A stretch of DNA of 64,000 bases from Parvularculales bacterium (GTDB lineage: Bacteria; Pseudomonadota; Alphaproteobacteria; JAPOUT01; JBAJNM01). The notes below the pieces were generated by a model that worked only from the letters and a program-made list of their open reading frames with translations, searched no databases and had not been told where the DNA came from. Below are positions 39,091-48,985 of the stretch, one piece after another. The stretch covers positions 42,338 to 106,337 of the forward strand of contig JBAJNM010000003.1 in assembly GCA_036881865.1 (NCBI GenBank), written 5' to 3'. A program made the position numbers and the translations under genes. The first letter of the stretch is position 1. Every line of letters begins with the position of its first letter.

Positions 39091-39325
39091 TATAGGAATC
39101 TCAAAGATAACGAAACGACACGGCTTTGATTTAGGAAGTGAAGAATCACTGATTTTGGTTGAATGCAAATCGCATACTTGGATGAAGAGTGTCAGCGTGC
39201 CTTCCGCCAAATTAACGACATGGAATCAAGCAATGTATTACTTTCATCTTGATCCAAAGAAGTACAAGAAGTTGTTTTGCATCTTTCAATCATCTGATCC
39301 TCATTCCTCCGACAATTCTGAATAA
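39071..39325 (+). pseudogene. C-terminal fragment with PD-(D/E)XK nuclease motif
   Basis: This open frame has no start codon or ribosome site. It reads SLDIGISKITKRHGFDLGSE, then LILVECKSHTW and PSAKLTTWNQAMYYFHLDP, and stops at 39325. The Asp in FDLGSE and the E-x-K in VECKSHTW fit the catalytic core of PD-(D/E)XK endonucleases, and the WNQAMYYF block is typical of restriction-like proteins of this kind. It overlaps the 3' end of the convergent YHS gene by 25 bp, where it seems to be cut short. It is probably the downstream half of the gene starting at 38121. Confidence 0.6.
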
Positions 39326-39780
39326 ATGCCGTGCCAATTTTTATCCCCCAAAACAATATTGCCGGATACATCCTGCTCCCATTCCTTACGCACACCCTTA
39401 GAATAGTTTAGATAAAGGTTGCCATCCACAATCGTCCATGCCTCAGGGTCAATCGGCGCCGTGTATCCCCGCGAAATGGCATAAGCACAATAACCACCAT
39501 ATTGCGGTGCATATTTTTCTGGATGGGCGGCAAACACATCGCGGTTTTCCTCGCTGGCAAATCGCCACGTAGCCCCATGCCACACATATTCATACGCCTT
39601 ACTACCCGTAGTTACCTTACCTTGTGTGAAATACGCCACAACATCCGCACCCTCAACGGCCACATGGTCCTTTGTGTTAATGCCGCCGCTTACACCTATA
39701 TCAGGGGTTAAACTAACCGCTAACCCCGCCGCTAAAACTGCAATACTCACAAACAAATATGCCATACGAACCGGCGTCAT
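39301..39780 (-). CDS. Exported YHS domain protein
   Basis: A 159-residue protein with an N-terminal signal/anchor helix (about 5-24) and a YHS domain, a small fold often linked to metal ions or found near oxidoreductases. Visible parts are VEGADVVAYFTQGKVTTGSK, the WRFASEENRDVFAAHPEKYAPQYGGYCAYA block and NLYLNYSKGVRKEW. Its role is not established. It is 47 bp downstream of gltD on the same strand. Confidence 0.85.
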   Translation of the reverse strand: MTPVRMAYLFVSIAVLAAGLAVSLTPDIGVSGGINTKDHVAVEGADVVAYFTQGKVTTGSKAYEYVWHGATWRFASEENRDVFAAHPEKYAPQYGGYCAYAISRGYTAPIDPEAWTIVDGNLYLNYSKGVRKEWEQDVSGNIVLGDKNWHGIYSELSEE

Positions 39781-39827
39781 TCTTACTCTCCTCGTAATCT
39801 TGAATCTTGAGAACCGTCCCTACGGCC

Positions 39828-41270
39828 TTACCGAGGCAGGATGCTCTCTCCCATAAGATAGCCGTCTACCGCCCGCGCCGCCTGACGGCCCTCCCGAATT
39901 GCCCACACTACCAACGATTGACCTCGACGCATATCCCCCGCCGTAAAGATTTTATCTAAATTGGTTTTATAATCCCTATCATTGGCTGCAACAACACCCT
40001 GCTCGGTTATCTCAACCCCCAATTCTTCCAATAGACCATCATAAATCGGATGCACAAATCCCATTGCTAACAACACCAGATCAGCCCTCAACACGAACTC
40101 CGTGCCTTCAATGGGCGTCATAGAACCATCCAAACGCACACACTCAAGAGTAGTGACCCGCCCACCTTCAGATTCAAAGCGTTTTGTCATCACTGAAAAA
40201 TCACGCTGCGCCCCCTCCGCTTGACTGGACGAGGTACGCATTTTCAAAGGCCAATCCGGCCATGTAAGAGCTTTATCTTCGTGAGCAGGTGGTTGTGGCA
40301 TAATCTCCAACTGAGTCACCGACAACGCCCCCTGTCGAAACGACGTACCAATACAATCAGATCCCGTATCACCCCCACCAATTACCACCACATGGCGTCC
40401 CCCCGCCAGAATGGGTGTTATGCCATGGGATACCTCATCAAAAACATTGTTTGGAATTTCACCACTAATTCGTCGGTTTTGTTGGGTGAGAAAGTCCATA
40501 GCGAAATGAATACCCTCGAATTCACGACCCTCAATAGGTAAATCACGAGGGGTTTCAGCTCCACCCGTCAACACGATCGCATCATGACTTTTCACCAATT
40601 GCTCCGAAGAGACTGTCAACCCGACATGAGTCTGACAATGAAAAGTTACTCCCTCGTCTTCCATTTGCTGAAGGCGGCGATCAATCAGATCTTTTTCCAT
40701 TTTGAAATCAGGAATTCCATACCGCAACAAGCCACCGGGTCGTGCATTCTTCTCATAAACATGAACATCATGACCCGTCCGTGCCAATTGTTGAGCGCAT
40801 GCCAACCCTGCTGGTCCGGATCCTACAATCGCTACTTTTTTGCCGGTTATGGAAGCCGCCGGTTTTGGAACAATCCACCCTTCACTCCATCCTTTATCTA
40901 CGATGGCACATTCTATGGTCTTGATGGTAACGGGCTGATCTTCAATGTTAAGCGTACAGGCCTCCTCACAAGGGGCGGGGCAAATGCGCCCGGTGAACTC
41001 GGGAAAATTATTGGTTGAGTGTAACACCTGACATGCCTCTTGCCAATCATCCTGCCAAACGAGATCGTTCCAGTCAGGAATCTGATTTTCCACTGGACAG
41101 CCCGTATGACAATATGGAATGCCACAATCCATACAACGCGCTGCCTGCTGACGGGTTTGTTCATCACCCAGAGGTAAAACGAACTCACGATAGTGCCGTA
41201 CGCGATCTGAAGCAGGCGCATAGTGGCGATCTTGTCGTCCAATTTCCATAAAGCCGGTAACTTTGCCCAT
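39828..41270 (-). CDS. gltD: Glutamate synthase small subunit GltD
   Basis: Supplies electrons from NADPH to GltB for glutamate synthesis. I choose the ATG at 41270 ([13 protein letters not shown]), 5 bp after the gltB stop; GGAG lies inside the gltB end. This gives 480 residues. N-terminal iron-sulfur cysteines are in [20 protein letters not shown] and [11 protein letters not shown], followed by FAD motif [21 protein letters not shown] motif [12 protein letters not shown] and a C-terminal [16 protein letters not shown]. Confidence 0.97.
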   Translation of the reverse strand: MGKVTGFMEIGRQDRHYAPASDRVRHYREFVLPLGDEQTRQQAARCMDCGIPYCHTGCPVENQIPDWNDLVWQDDWQEACQVLHSTNNFPEFTGRICPAPCEEACTLNIEDQPVTIKTIECAIVDKGWSEGWIVPKPAASITGKKVAIVGSGPAGLACAQQLARTGHDVHVYEKNARPGGLLRYGIPDFKMEKDLIDRRLQQMEDEGVTFHCQTHVGLTVSSEQLVKSHDAIVLTGGAETPRDLPIEGREFEGIHFAMDFLTQQNRRISGEIPNNVFDEVSHGITPILAGGRHVVVIGGGDTGSDCIGTSFRQGALSVTQLEIMPQPPAHEDKALTWPDWPLKMRTSSSQAEGAQRDFSVMTKRFESEGGRVTTLECVRLDGSMTPIEGTEFVLRADLVLLAMGFVHPIYDGLLEELGVEITEQGVVAANDRDYKTNLDKIFTAGDMRRGQSLVVWAIREGRQAARAVDGYLMGESILPR

Positions 41271-41275
41271 GGATG

Positions 41276-44200
41276 TTATTCTCCCGCCGCCAAATGGTGA
41301 TAATCGTCCCGGACGGCCCCCACTTCTTCCAAAACGCGGCGGTAATCCACCGGCATAACTTTGCGGAACAGCGGATGCCACACATCCCATGACTCTAAAA
41401 TCTCACGTCCACGCGCAGAGTCCGTATAGCGCACATGATTGGTAATGAGATGATGAAGACGATCAGCATCATGCCGCACCATGTCACTCATTATGTCCAC
41501 CAGACCACGCCTTTCTAAATCCCACCTCTGGTGATGATATTTTTCCGTGACGTCGTTTTCTACCGTAATTGGTTCAAGGTCTACCATGGCAAGGTTGCAT
41601 CGCTTGTAAAGCTCGCCGTCTTCATCAAGCACGTACGCAATGCCTCCCGACATTCCTGCCGCAAAGTTACGACCCGTAGACCCCAACACCACCACAACGC
41701 CTCCAGACATATATTCACAACCATGGTCGCCAACACCTTCTACTACGGCAACGGCCCCTGAATTGCGAACAGCAAAGCGCTCGCCTGCAATGCCCCTATA
41801 ATAACACTCACCGTCAATCGCTCCATACAAAACCGTATTGCCGACGATGATACTCTCCTCTGCTACAATCGGTGACTTACGAGGTGGATAAACCACAAGA
41901 CGACCTCCCGATAACCCCTTGCCGATATAGTCATTAGCATCGCCTTCCAGCTCTAGACTTACGCCGCGCGCCAAAAATGCCCCGAAACTTTGCCCCGCAG
42001 ACCCTGTAAACTTAACTGCGATAGTATCTTCAGGCAGACCTCTGTGGCCATAGCGCGATGCAATCTCGCCCGAAAGCATAGCACCTACGGCGCGGTCTGT
42101 GTTGCGCACCGGCATCTCCAGACGAACCGGAGTTTTATCCTTCAGAGCTGTCTCTGCGTCTTGAATAAGGCGACGGTCAAGAACGTCTTGAACATCATGA
42201 CTCTGAGATTCGTTATGATAAACAGAAACCTCATCAGCAACGTCTGGCTTAGCAAAAACCCTAGAAAAATCCAGATGCTGTGCTTTCCAATGATTAATAG
42301 CCTCATCTTTGTCAAGAAACTCAGAACATCCTATCATCTCATTGACTGTGCGCACGCCCATGGCTGCCATCATCTCACGCATTTCTTCAGCTACGAAGAA
42401 GAAATAATTAATGACGTGCTCCGGCTGTCCTGTAAATTTTCTACGCAACTCAGGGTCTTGAGTAGCAATACCCACAGGACACGTATTCAGATGGCATTTG
42501 CGCATCATCAGACAGCCTGCCGCAATCAAGGGGGCTGTAGCAAAGCCAAACTCATCGGCTCCCAACAAAGCGCCTACCACAATATCCCGTCCGGTACGCA
42601 AACCACCGTCTACCTGTATGGCAATCCGACCGCGCAGACGATTCAACACTAACGTCTGATGAGTTTCCGCTAAGCCTATCTCCCATGGTGAACCGGCATG
42701 CTTAATAGACGTCAACGGACTAGCTCCTGTCCCACCCTCATAGCCAGATATGGTTACATGGTCTGCCCGTGCCTTAGAAACTCCGGCTGCAACAGTTCCT
42801 ACCCCCACTTCAGAAACTAACTTCACACTTATGGCTGCTTGAGGATTGACGTTCTTGAGATCAAAAATCAGTTGCCCTAAATCCTCAATAGAATAGATAT
42901 CATGATGAGGCGGTGGCGATATAAGACTAACGCCGGGGGTGGAATAGCGAGTCTTGGCAATAACCGCATCCACTTTATGACCAGGTAACTGTCCGCCCTC
43001 TCCGGGTTTGGCCCCTTGTGCTATTTTTATTTGTATCATATCGGCGTTGGCCAAGTATTCTGCCGTTACACCAAATCGCCCTGAGGCTACTTGCTTAATG
43101 GCAGAGCGTGCTGATTCTCCGTTGGGCATAGGACGAAATCGATCCGGCTCCTCACCGCCTTCTCCCGTGTTGGACTTGCCACCAATCCGGTTCATCGCAA
43201 ATGCTAACGTAGTATGAGCTTCACGACTGATAGAGCCAAACGACATAGCTCCTGTAGAAAACCGCCGCACAATGTCCACAGCTGGCTCCACCTCGTTCAA
43301 TGCTACAGGCTTGCGGCCCATCTCTGTTGCACTCTTGATGCGAAACAGGCTCCGCATGGTCATCAGCTTTTCATTTCGCTCGTTTACTTGGGCTGCAAAT
43401 TTTTTATATTTTTCAAGGTCGCCCCCCCGCACCGCATGTTGCAAATCCCGCACTGTCTCCGGGTTCCACACATGAGACTCGCCACGCACCCGAAACGCAT
43501 ACTCTCCGCCGACATCAAGAGCGCTCTGCAACAATGGATCATCGCTAAAAGCTTGCTGATGGCGACGCATCGTCTCTTGCGCCAACTCATCAAGACCAAT
43601 ACCTTCGACGGCTGTCGTTGTCCCCGTGAACCATTGATCTACAAAAGCGCTATTCAAGCCCACCGCATCAAAAATCTGCGCACCACAATAAGATTGATAT
43701 GTAGAAATTCCCATCTTGGACATTACCTTGAGAATCCCTTTGTTGACAGCCTTGATATACCGCCGAACGACCTCATCGTCACTGACGTCCTGCTCCATTT
43801 TGGGCTTCATGGCAGCCAAAGTTTCAAAAGCCACCCACGGATTGACAGCCTCTGCGCCATAGCCTGCAAGACAGCAGAAGTGATGCACCTCCCGTGCTTC
43901 TCCTGTTTCCACCACAAGACCTACAGAGGTGCGCAATTCGGAACGTATAAGATGATGATGCACCCCCGCTGTAGCCAACAGAGCCGGTATCGCCATACGC
44001 GTCTCGTTCATCAAACGGTCTGAGAGAATAATAATGTTATACCCCTCACGCACTGCCTGCTCTGTGCGGGTGCACAGCTTTTCAAGCATGTCCTCCATGC
44101 TGTTACCCCCATGCTTGATATCAAAAGTAATATCCAGCGTGCGGGTCTTAAAGTGATTATCAGAAATCTCGCCGATGGTGCGGATTTTCTCTAAATCCTC

Positions 44201-45976
44201 ATTGGTCAACACGGGCTGACTAACTTCCAACCGCTTCATAGCGGGGGTTTCTTCAAGACCCAGCAAATTTGGTCGCGGGCCTATAAAAGACACTAACGAC
44301 ATAACCACCTCTTCACGAAGAGGATCAATGGGCGGATTGGTGACCTGTGCAAAGTTCTGCTTGAAATACGTATAAAGCAGTTGAGGTTTATCCGACAACA
44401 CGGAGATAGGTATATCGATTCCCATAGCGCCGACAGCCTCTTGTCCGGTTTCAGCCATGGGCAACATTAAAAACTTCAAATCTTCTTTTGTGTAGCCAAA
44501 CGCTTGTTGGCGTTTCAAAAGAGATGTATTAGAGCGCCGCGATGAGATATCAAGGCCGACGGGAATATCTTTTAGTCTAATCTGCGTGCTATCCAACCAC
44601 GACTGATAGGGATGACTTGAAGTCACCGCCGCCTTAATGTCATCATCGTCAATAATCTTACCCTTCTCCAGATCAATCAGAAACATTTTGCCCGGTTGAA
44701 GTCGCCACTTTCTGATGATGCGTTCCTCAGGAACCGGCAATACACCAACCTCGGAACCCATAACCACCCGATCATCATCAGTGATGATAAACCGCGCGGG
44801 CCTAAGGCCATTGCGATCTAGCGTTGCCCCAATCTGTCGTCCATCGCTGAATGCCACCGCAGCCGGCCCGTCCCACGGTTCCATAAGAGCTGCATGATAT
44901 TCATAAAATGCCCGCCGTTGTGGTTCCATAAGAGGATTGTCCATCCATGCCTCCGGAATAAGGATCATCATGGCGTGAGCCAGCGAATACCCCCCCCGCG
45001 TTAACATCTCTAACGCATTATCAAAAGCGGCTGAGTCCGATTGCCCCGCTGGAATAAGTGGCCAGAGTTTTTCTAAATCATCACCAAAAATATCAGATTT
45101 CATAGTGCCCTGACGCGCTGCCATCCAATTGACATTACCCCGCAAGGTATTGATTTCACCATTATGGCCAATCATCCGATGGGGGTGCGCCAACCTCCAC
45201 GCCGGAAATGTATTGGTAGAAAATCTCTGATGCACTAGTGCTATAGCACTCATCGTTGCCGAATCATGAAGATCTTTATAATAAAGATCCAACTGATCCG
45301 ACAGCAACATCCCCTTGTAAACCAATGTGCGCGCTGAGAAAGACGGCACATAGAAAAAATCATCCGCTACGTCGTTCTGTAAAGCGGCAACATTATGTTC
45401 AATGGTTTTGCGGATAACAAATAATTTACGTTCAAACTCATCAATATCTATCACCCCCGCCCCGCGAGCAACAAACGCCTGTCGGTGCACTGGCTCCGTG
45501 GGACGCACACTAACTCCTAGGCACCGATTATCCACCGGCACATCACGCCAGCCGAGAAATTTTTGACTCTCTTCTTTACCAGCCCTCTCTACACTCTCCT
45601 CAATAGCCATACGCAATGCCTTGTCCTGAGGCATAAAAAATACACCCACCCCATAATGGCCAGCCTCCGGCAAACGTACCCCTAAACGGTCCATCTCCCG
45701 TCGCATTAACACATCAGGTATCTGAAGTAAAAGACCCGACCCATCTCCCGCTTTAGGGTCAGCGCCCACTGCTCCCCGATGCTCCAGATTCTCAAGTATC
45801 TTCAAGCCATCCCGAACAATTTCATGACTGGCAATGTTCTTGATGTGTGCTATAAAGCCAACTCCGCACGCATCATGCTCATGACGAGGGTCATAAAGAC
45901 CTTGCCGTTTGGGGCGTATGGAGGAGTTTATAGCCACACCCTCTTGTCTTCCTGTCAGTTTGGCTTGTTTCGTCAC
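41276..45976 (-). CDS. gltB: Glutamate synthase large subunit GltB
   Basis: Transfers the amide of glutamine to 2-oxoglutarate. The chain has the N-terminal glutaminase domain with nucleophile Cys in [13 protein letters not shown], the central domain, the FMN/iron-sulfur synthase domain ([38 protein letters not shown]) and the C-terminal glycine-rich beta-helix. The start is uncertain because the propeptide is removed at the Cys: GTG at 45976 has AGGAGG 13 bp upstream, TTG at 46024 has GGGGAG 6 bp upstream, and GTG at 45937 and TTG at 46087 are also in frame. With gltD it forms an operon. Confidence 0.96.
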   Translation of the reverse strand: MTKQAKLTGRQEGVAINSSIRPKRQGLYDPRHEHDACGVGFIAHIKNIASHEIVRDGLKILENLEHRGAVGADPKAGDGSGLLLQIPDVLMRREMDRLGVRLPEAGHYGVGVFFMPQDKALRMAIEESVERAGKEESQKFLGWRDVPVDNRCLGVSVRPTEPVHRQAFVARGAGVIDIDEFERKLFVIRKTIEHNVAALQNDVADDFFYVPSFSARTLVYKGMLLSDQLDLYYKDLHDSATMSAIALVHQRFSTNTFPAWRLAHPHRMIGHNGEINTLRGNVNWMAARQGTMKSDIFGDDLEKLWPLIPAGQSDSAAFDNALEMLTRGGYSLAHAMMILIPEAWMDNPLMEPQRRAFYEYHAALMEPWDGPAAVAFSDGRQIGATLDRNGLRPARFIITDDDRVVMGSEVGVLPVPEERIIRKWRLQPGKMFLIDLEKGKIIDDDDIKAAVTSSHPYQSWLDSTQIRLKDIPVGLDISSRRSNTSLLKRQQAFGYTKEDLKFLMLPMAETGQEAVGAMGIDIPISVLSDKPQLLYTYFKQNFAQVTNPPIDPLREEVVMSLVSFIGPRPNLLGLEETPAMKRLEVSQPVLTNEDLEKIRTIGEISDNHFKTRTLDITFDIKHGGNSMEDMLEKLCTRTEQAVREGYNIIILSDRLMNETRMAIPALLATAGVHHHLIRSELRTSVGLVVETGEAREVHHFCCLAGYGAEAVNPWVAFETLAAMKPKMEQDVSDDEVVRRYIKAVNKGILKVMSKMGISTYQSYCGAQIFDAVGLNSAFVDQWFTGTTTAVEGIGLDELAQETMRRHQQAFSDDPLLQSALDVGGEYAFRVRGESHVWNPETVRDLQHAVRGGDLEKYKKFAAQVNERNEKLMTMRSLFRIKSATEMGRKPVALNEVEPAVDIVRRFSTGAMSFGSISREAHTTLAFAMNRIGGKSNTGEGGEEPDRFRPMPNGESARSAIKQVASGRFGVTAEYLANADMIQIKIAQGAKPGEGGQLPGHKVDAVIAKTRYSTPGVSLISPPPHHDIYSIEDLGQLIFDLKNVNPQAAISVKLVSEVGVGTVAAGVSKARADHVTISGYEGGTGASPLTSIKHAGSPWEIGLAETHQTLVLNRLRGRIAIQVDGGLRTGRDIVVGALLGADEFGFATAPLIAAGCLMMRKCHLNTCPVGIATQDPELRRKFTGQPEHVINYFFFVAEEMREMMAAMGVRTVNEMIGCSEFLDKDEAINHWKAQHLDFSRVFAKPDVADEVSVYHNESQSHDVQDVLDRRLIQDAETALKDKTPVRLEMPVRNTDRAVGAMLSGEIASRYGHRGLPEDTIAVKFTGSAGQSFGAFLARGVSLELEGDANDYIGKGLSGGRLVVYPPRKSPIVAEESIIVGNTVLYGAIDGECYYRGIAGERFAVRNSGAVAVVEGVGDHGCEYMSGGVVVVLGSTGRNFAAGMSGGIAYVLDEDGELYKRCNLAMVDLEPITVENDVTEKYHHQRWDLERRGLVDIMSDMVRHDADRLHHLITNHVRYTDSARGREILESWDVWHPLFRKVMPVDYRRVLEEVGAVRDDYHHLAAGE

Positions 45977-46348
45977 AATATGCTCTGCGCCTCCTGCGCT
46001 TCCTACTTCTGTTCTCTCAAGCAACTGGAACTCCCCACTCTCCCTTATAATATCTCTATCATGGCAGATGGGGGGGGGAGGAATCAAGAAAAGTAGTCAG
46101 GGTTGTTGACTTTTATTTATAACGGATCAAAACTGTCAAAAAACATCGTGTAAGACACTCCGTCGCACCCTCCCCCTGTCGTCCTCTTCTAGCACTTAAC
46201 CCCATCATGCCCTAGTAACATTTTATTGTTATGCCATCTCCTTAACATTTATACTTTTTTGTTCTCAAACATAAAAAACTTTTCTATGATGGCCGGGTTA
46301 ACCAACAATGACTAAAAAAGCACTAACAAAACTCGGGAGGTTACATTT
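45977..46348. other. gltB-bufA divergent spacer
   Basis: The gltB frame stays open to 46087 and crosses a run of nine C on its strand (46070-46078). A TTGACA box on the minus strand at 46139-46134 could be a -35 element for gltB, but I see no well-spaced -10. On the plus strand a 15-codon ORF starting at 46308 ends at 46355, overlapping the bufA start. Nothing else is recognised. Confidence 0.35.
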
Positions 46349-46646
46349 ATGTTGAAGAAAAGGCGATCTCAGCGGTCGCAGTTGCTGGTGACATGACAGT
46401 ATCGGTAGCTTTAAATACGTCTCCCGCTGTAGCCCAGAACAATAATGCAATGGAGAAATGCTATGGCATTTCTAAAGCCGGCAAGAATAATTGTGCGGCA
46501 GGTCTCAGCACAACATGTGCCGGTACATCTACCATTTATATCAAGGTAATGCCCGTAAGCTCGTGTCCTCGGGAACATGTACCGGTATCGCATCACTTCA
46601 TGGTGGCGGAAGTCTTACAGCTAAGCACGCCCCTCTGCCCGGGTAA
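46349..46646 (+). pseudogene. bufA: Bufferin-type RiPP precursor (DUF2282, BufA-like), frameshifted twice
   Basis: DUF2282 proteins are exported precursors whose conserved cysteines are modified to bind copper (bufferins). GGGAGG at 46335-46340 sits 8 bp before an ATG at 46349, but that frame ends quickly. Adding one base in the A-run at 46358-46361 restores [20 protein letters not shown], a signal ending AVAQ, then [20 protein letters not shown] and TTCAGTST. One further missing base near 46530 restores [20 protein letters not shown] and [14 protein letters not shown] with a stop at 46646. The four Cys (KC, NC, TC, TC) match the family pattern. bufB and bufC follow. As read here the precursor cannot be made. 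Confidence 0.8.
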
Positions 46647-46690
46647 TCTCTGAAACGGGGTTTACCGGTTACTTAAAAGTGTGATCTCCC

Positions 46691-47584
46691 TTGGATACAG
46701 AAACCTATAACTTCAACTCAGTTCCGGCACGCACCGGGATCGGGCTGAAGGGGTGTCATTACACTGACGTGTTAGAACGCCAGCCCAATGTCGGATGGTT
46801 TGAAGTGCACCCCGAAAATTATATGGGGGCAGGTGGCCCCTCCCATTACTACCTTTCAGAAATACGAAACCATTACCCCTTGTCTCTTCACGGGGTGGGG
46901 TTATCTCTTGGTTCTGCGGGCTCCCTCAATACCAATCACTTAATGCGGTTGGCAAAACTGATTGAGCGTTACGACCCGGGTCTTATATCTGAACATCTGG
47001 CATGGTGTGAACAGAATGGCCGGTTCTTTAATGATTTACTGCCAACGCCTTTGAACGCTGGCAGCCTTGACGTTATGGTTAGCCATGTAATGCAGACGCA
47101 AGAAACTCTAGGCCGACAGATTCTTGTGGAAAACCCATCCACCTATTTACAGCCCGCGCCTGAAGATTATGACGAGCCCGGATTTTTAAAGGAACTCGCG
47201 CAGCGCACGGGATGCGGTCTGTTGTTAGACATAAACAATGTCTTTGTGTCGGCCTCTAATCATAAGTTTTCCGCTCATGCTTATCTGGATGACGTGCCGC
47301 CGCACCTTGTACAAGAGGTACATCTTGCGGGCCATACAGTACAAAACACAAAATCAGGTATTGTGCGCATAGATGATCATGGCTCACGGGTATGCGATGC
47401 CGTGTGGGATTTGTTTCACTACTTTATGGAGCGCCGTAGCGCACCGGTTCCTGTTCTTATTGAATGGGATACGGACGTACCCACTCTTGACCTGCTTTTG
47501 GAAGAGGCCGCCCGTGCAGACGCTACTATGGAACATGCATGCCAATCAACTCCGTCGGATCTCTCCCATGACAAGATTGCGTGA
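46691..47584 (+). CDS. bufB: Multinuclear iron enzyme BufB (DUF692, MbnB-like)
   Basis: DUF692 TIM-barrel enzymes use an iron cluster to convert precursor cysteines to heterocycles, as in methanobactin and bufferin synthesis. The 297-residue frame begins with TTG at 46691, the only start after an in-frame stop. Motifs are RTGIGLKGCHYTDVL, GWFEVHPENYMGAGGP, LSLHGVGLSLG, ISEHLAWC, the ligand-rich ILVENPSTYL and LLLDINNVFVSASNH, and EVHLAGHT. The frame is intact even though the precursor upstream is broken. It overlaps bufC by 17 bp. Confidence 0.88.
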   Translation: MDTETYNFNSVPARTGIGLKGCHYTDVLERQPNVGWFEVHPENYMGAGGPSHYYLSEIRNHYPLSLHGVGLSLGSAGSLNTNHLMRLAKLIERYDPGLISEHLAWCEQNGRFFNDLLPTPLNAGSLDVMVSHVMQTQETLGRQILVENPSTYLQPAPEDYDEPGFLKELAQRTGCGLLLDINNVFVSASNHKFSAHAYLDDVPPHLVQEVHLAGHTVQNTKSGIVRIDDHGSRVCDAVWDLFHYFMERRSAPVPVLIEWDTDVPTLDLLLEEAARADATMEHACQSTPSDLSHDKIA

Positions 47585-48398
47585 TTTTCAAAACGCTTTT
47601 ATTTATGCTCTTGAACATGGCGATGACACTTCTCTTACGCCTCATTTTCGGGAAGAGGATGTGGTCATCAAAAACCGTTTTTCTATTTATCGCAACAACG
47701 TCATTTACAGTTTGACAGAAGCGCTGAAGGCAGCGTATCCGGTTGTAGCGCAGTTGGTGGGAGATGAGTTTTTTTCTGCTACTGCCCGGGTTTGGCTTAA
47801 AGATAATATGCCTCAACAAGCATCGCTGGTTGAGTTTGGGGATGCGTTTCCGGAGTTCTTAGATGGGTTTGAGCCTGCACAGGCCATACCCTATTTAAGT
47901 GCGGTGGCGCGTCTGGAGAGAGCGCGATTGCAGGCTAACAATGCAGCAGACGCTACCCCTCTGGATCCTGTTGTTATATCGCAAATATCACCGGAAGATT
48001 TACCCGCTGTGATCTTTCGTCTTCATCCGTCTTTGCGCATGGAAACCATCGGTTGGCCTGCGCACCTTATATGGGACGCCCATCACAAAACCTCGGCGGG
48101 AGGTTATGATACAGAGAGAACAGCCGAAGCGTTAGCCACCCTTAACCTTAAACCTCAGCAGACGCACCTTGTAATCATACGCCCCCATCTGCGCATCACA
48201 ATGGGCGTAGTAGATGAGGGCACTATGGTCCTGCTACGTCAATTTTCTCAAGGAGAAAAGCTACAAACCGCCGCCGAAGTTGCTCATGAAGCTACCACAA
48301 ATACCGGCGCGCCGTTTAATTTGTCTGTAGCATTACAAGATTTATGGGCTAAGCAAGTCTTTACGGGTTTCCATAAAGACCGGTCATCATCACCGTGA
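47568..48398 (+). CDS. bufC: BufC-like protein (DUF2063, RiPP recognition partner)
   Basis: DUF2063 proteins partner DUF692 enzymes, probably presenting the precursor for modification. The ATG at 47568 (MTRLRDFQNAFIYALEHG) overlaps the bufB end by 17 bp and gives 276 residues; a longer open frame upstream lies wholly within bufB in another frame and is not conserved. The N-terminal domain shows the family pattern RFSIYRNNVIYSLTEALKAAYPVVAQLVGDEFF and an EFGDAFPEFLDGF segment; the C-terminal domain includes HPSLRMETIGWPAHLIW. It overlaps the convergent 48390 gene by 9 bp. Confidence 0.88.
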   Translation: MTRLRDFQNAFIYALEHGDDTSLTPHFREEDVVIKNRFSIYRNNVIYSLTEALKAAYPVVAQLVGDEFFSATARVWLKDNMPQQASLVEFGDAFPEFLDGFEPAQAIPYLSAVARLERARLQANNAADATPLDPVVISQISPEDLPAVIFRLHPSLRMETIGWPAHLIWDAHHKTSAGGYDTERTAEALATLNLKPQQTHLVIIRPHLRITMGVVDEGTMVLLRQFSQGEKLQTAAEVAHEATTNTGAPFNLSVALQDLWAKQVFTGFHKDRSSSP

Positions 48399-48785
48399 AA
48401 CTCCGCCAACGTTGTTGCCTTTGGTGACACGGCCACCACCGGGGAGATGCCACGACCTATCAAACGTATCAGGGCCGAGATTATAATTGTGTCTCGGCGT
48501 TTCAGCCTCAGTTGGTCGTGCTAACTGATTTCTCTGCTCCTGCAACGATTTATCCCGCTGTTGCTGCAGTCTAAGCTCCTCAGCAGCCTGCCTAGCCGCT
48601 TCCTGAGCAGCCCGTTGAGCAACTTGAGTAGCCCGTCTAGCCTCTTCTTGACGAAGCAAATCTTTATCACCACCGGCTAAGGCAACGCCTCCTGAGACAC
48701 CCGACGTCACAATCATCAGGCAGATTAACACTCCCTTAAAAAGGCCTAGTGCACTTTCTCTGCGTAAGCCACAGTTAATCGTCAT
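48390..48785 (-). CDS. Small exported Ala/Gln-rich coiled-coil protein
   Basis: A 131-residue protein I do not recognise. It has a hydrophobic signal-like segment (about 14-37, ending GVALAGG), then a charged coiled-coil rich in Ala, Gln, Arg and Glu (RRATQVAQRAAQEAARQAAE, about 49-92) and a Gly-rich C-terminus. It is probably periplasmic. It overlaps the end of bufC on the opposite strand by 9 bp and is downstream of the YkgJ-like gene. Confidence 0.55.
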   Translation of the reverse strand: MTINCGLRRESALGLFKGVLICLMIVTSGVSGGVALAGGDKDLLRQEEARRATQVAQRAAQEAARQAAEELRLQQQRDKSLQEQRNQLARPTEAETPRHNYNLGPDTFDRSWHLPGGGRVTKGNNVGGVSR

Positions 48786-48813
48786 CTTCTTCTATCTCCT
48801 TCTATCTATTCCG

Positions 48814-48985
48814 AAGTGGTAAGGCCAAGCTGGTATCGGGATTGCCGCCTGTCTCATGGGTAGCAGTCCGATATGCGTTTTGTCAAGGTAATGCCTCCCG
48901 AGGTGGTAAGGCCGGACTGGTATCGGGGTTACCGCCTGCCTCACGAATAGCAGCCCGATATGTACTTTGTGACGTAAACGGCGCA
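48814..48985. repeat. Imperfect tandem duplication of about 87 bp at the 3' end of the YkgJ-like gene
   Basis: Two head-to-tail copies (48814-48899 and 48900-48985) share GGTAAGGCC, CTGGTATCGG, ACCGCCTG/TGCCGCCTG, TAGCAG and CCGATATG blocks. The second contains the last ~28 codons of the gene at 48883-49635; the first lies beyond its stop and still codes for a related YRTATHETGGNP segment. The copies differ at roughly one base in five and by one deletion, so the duplication is not recent. Confidence 0.75.

Noticed and set aside
38042..39325. Insertion sequence or transposon
   Set aside because: No transposase, terminal inverted repeats or clear target-site duplication could be found.
41271..41390. 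40-residue N-terminal extension of gltD
   Set aside because: It overlaps the gltB end in another frame and is glycine/arginine-rich without homology to GltD.
42000..44023. Long plus-strand open frames opposite gltB (for example 43214-44023)
   Set aside because: They are antisense shadows of gltB with no ribosome sites or family resemblance.
47373..47567. N-terminal extension of bufC by 65 codons
   Set aside because: It lies inside bufB in another frame and does not resemble DUF2063 N-termini.
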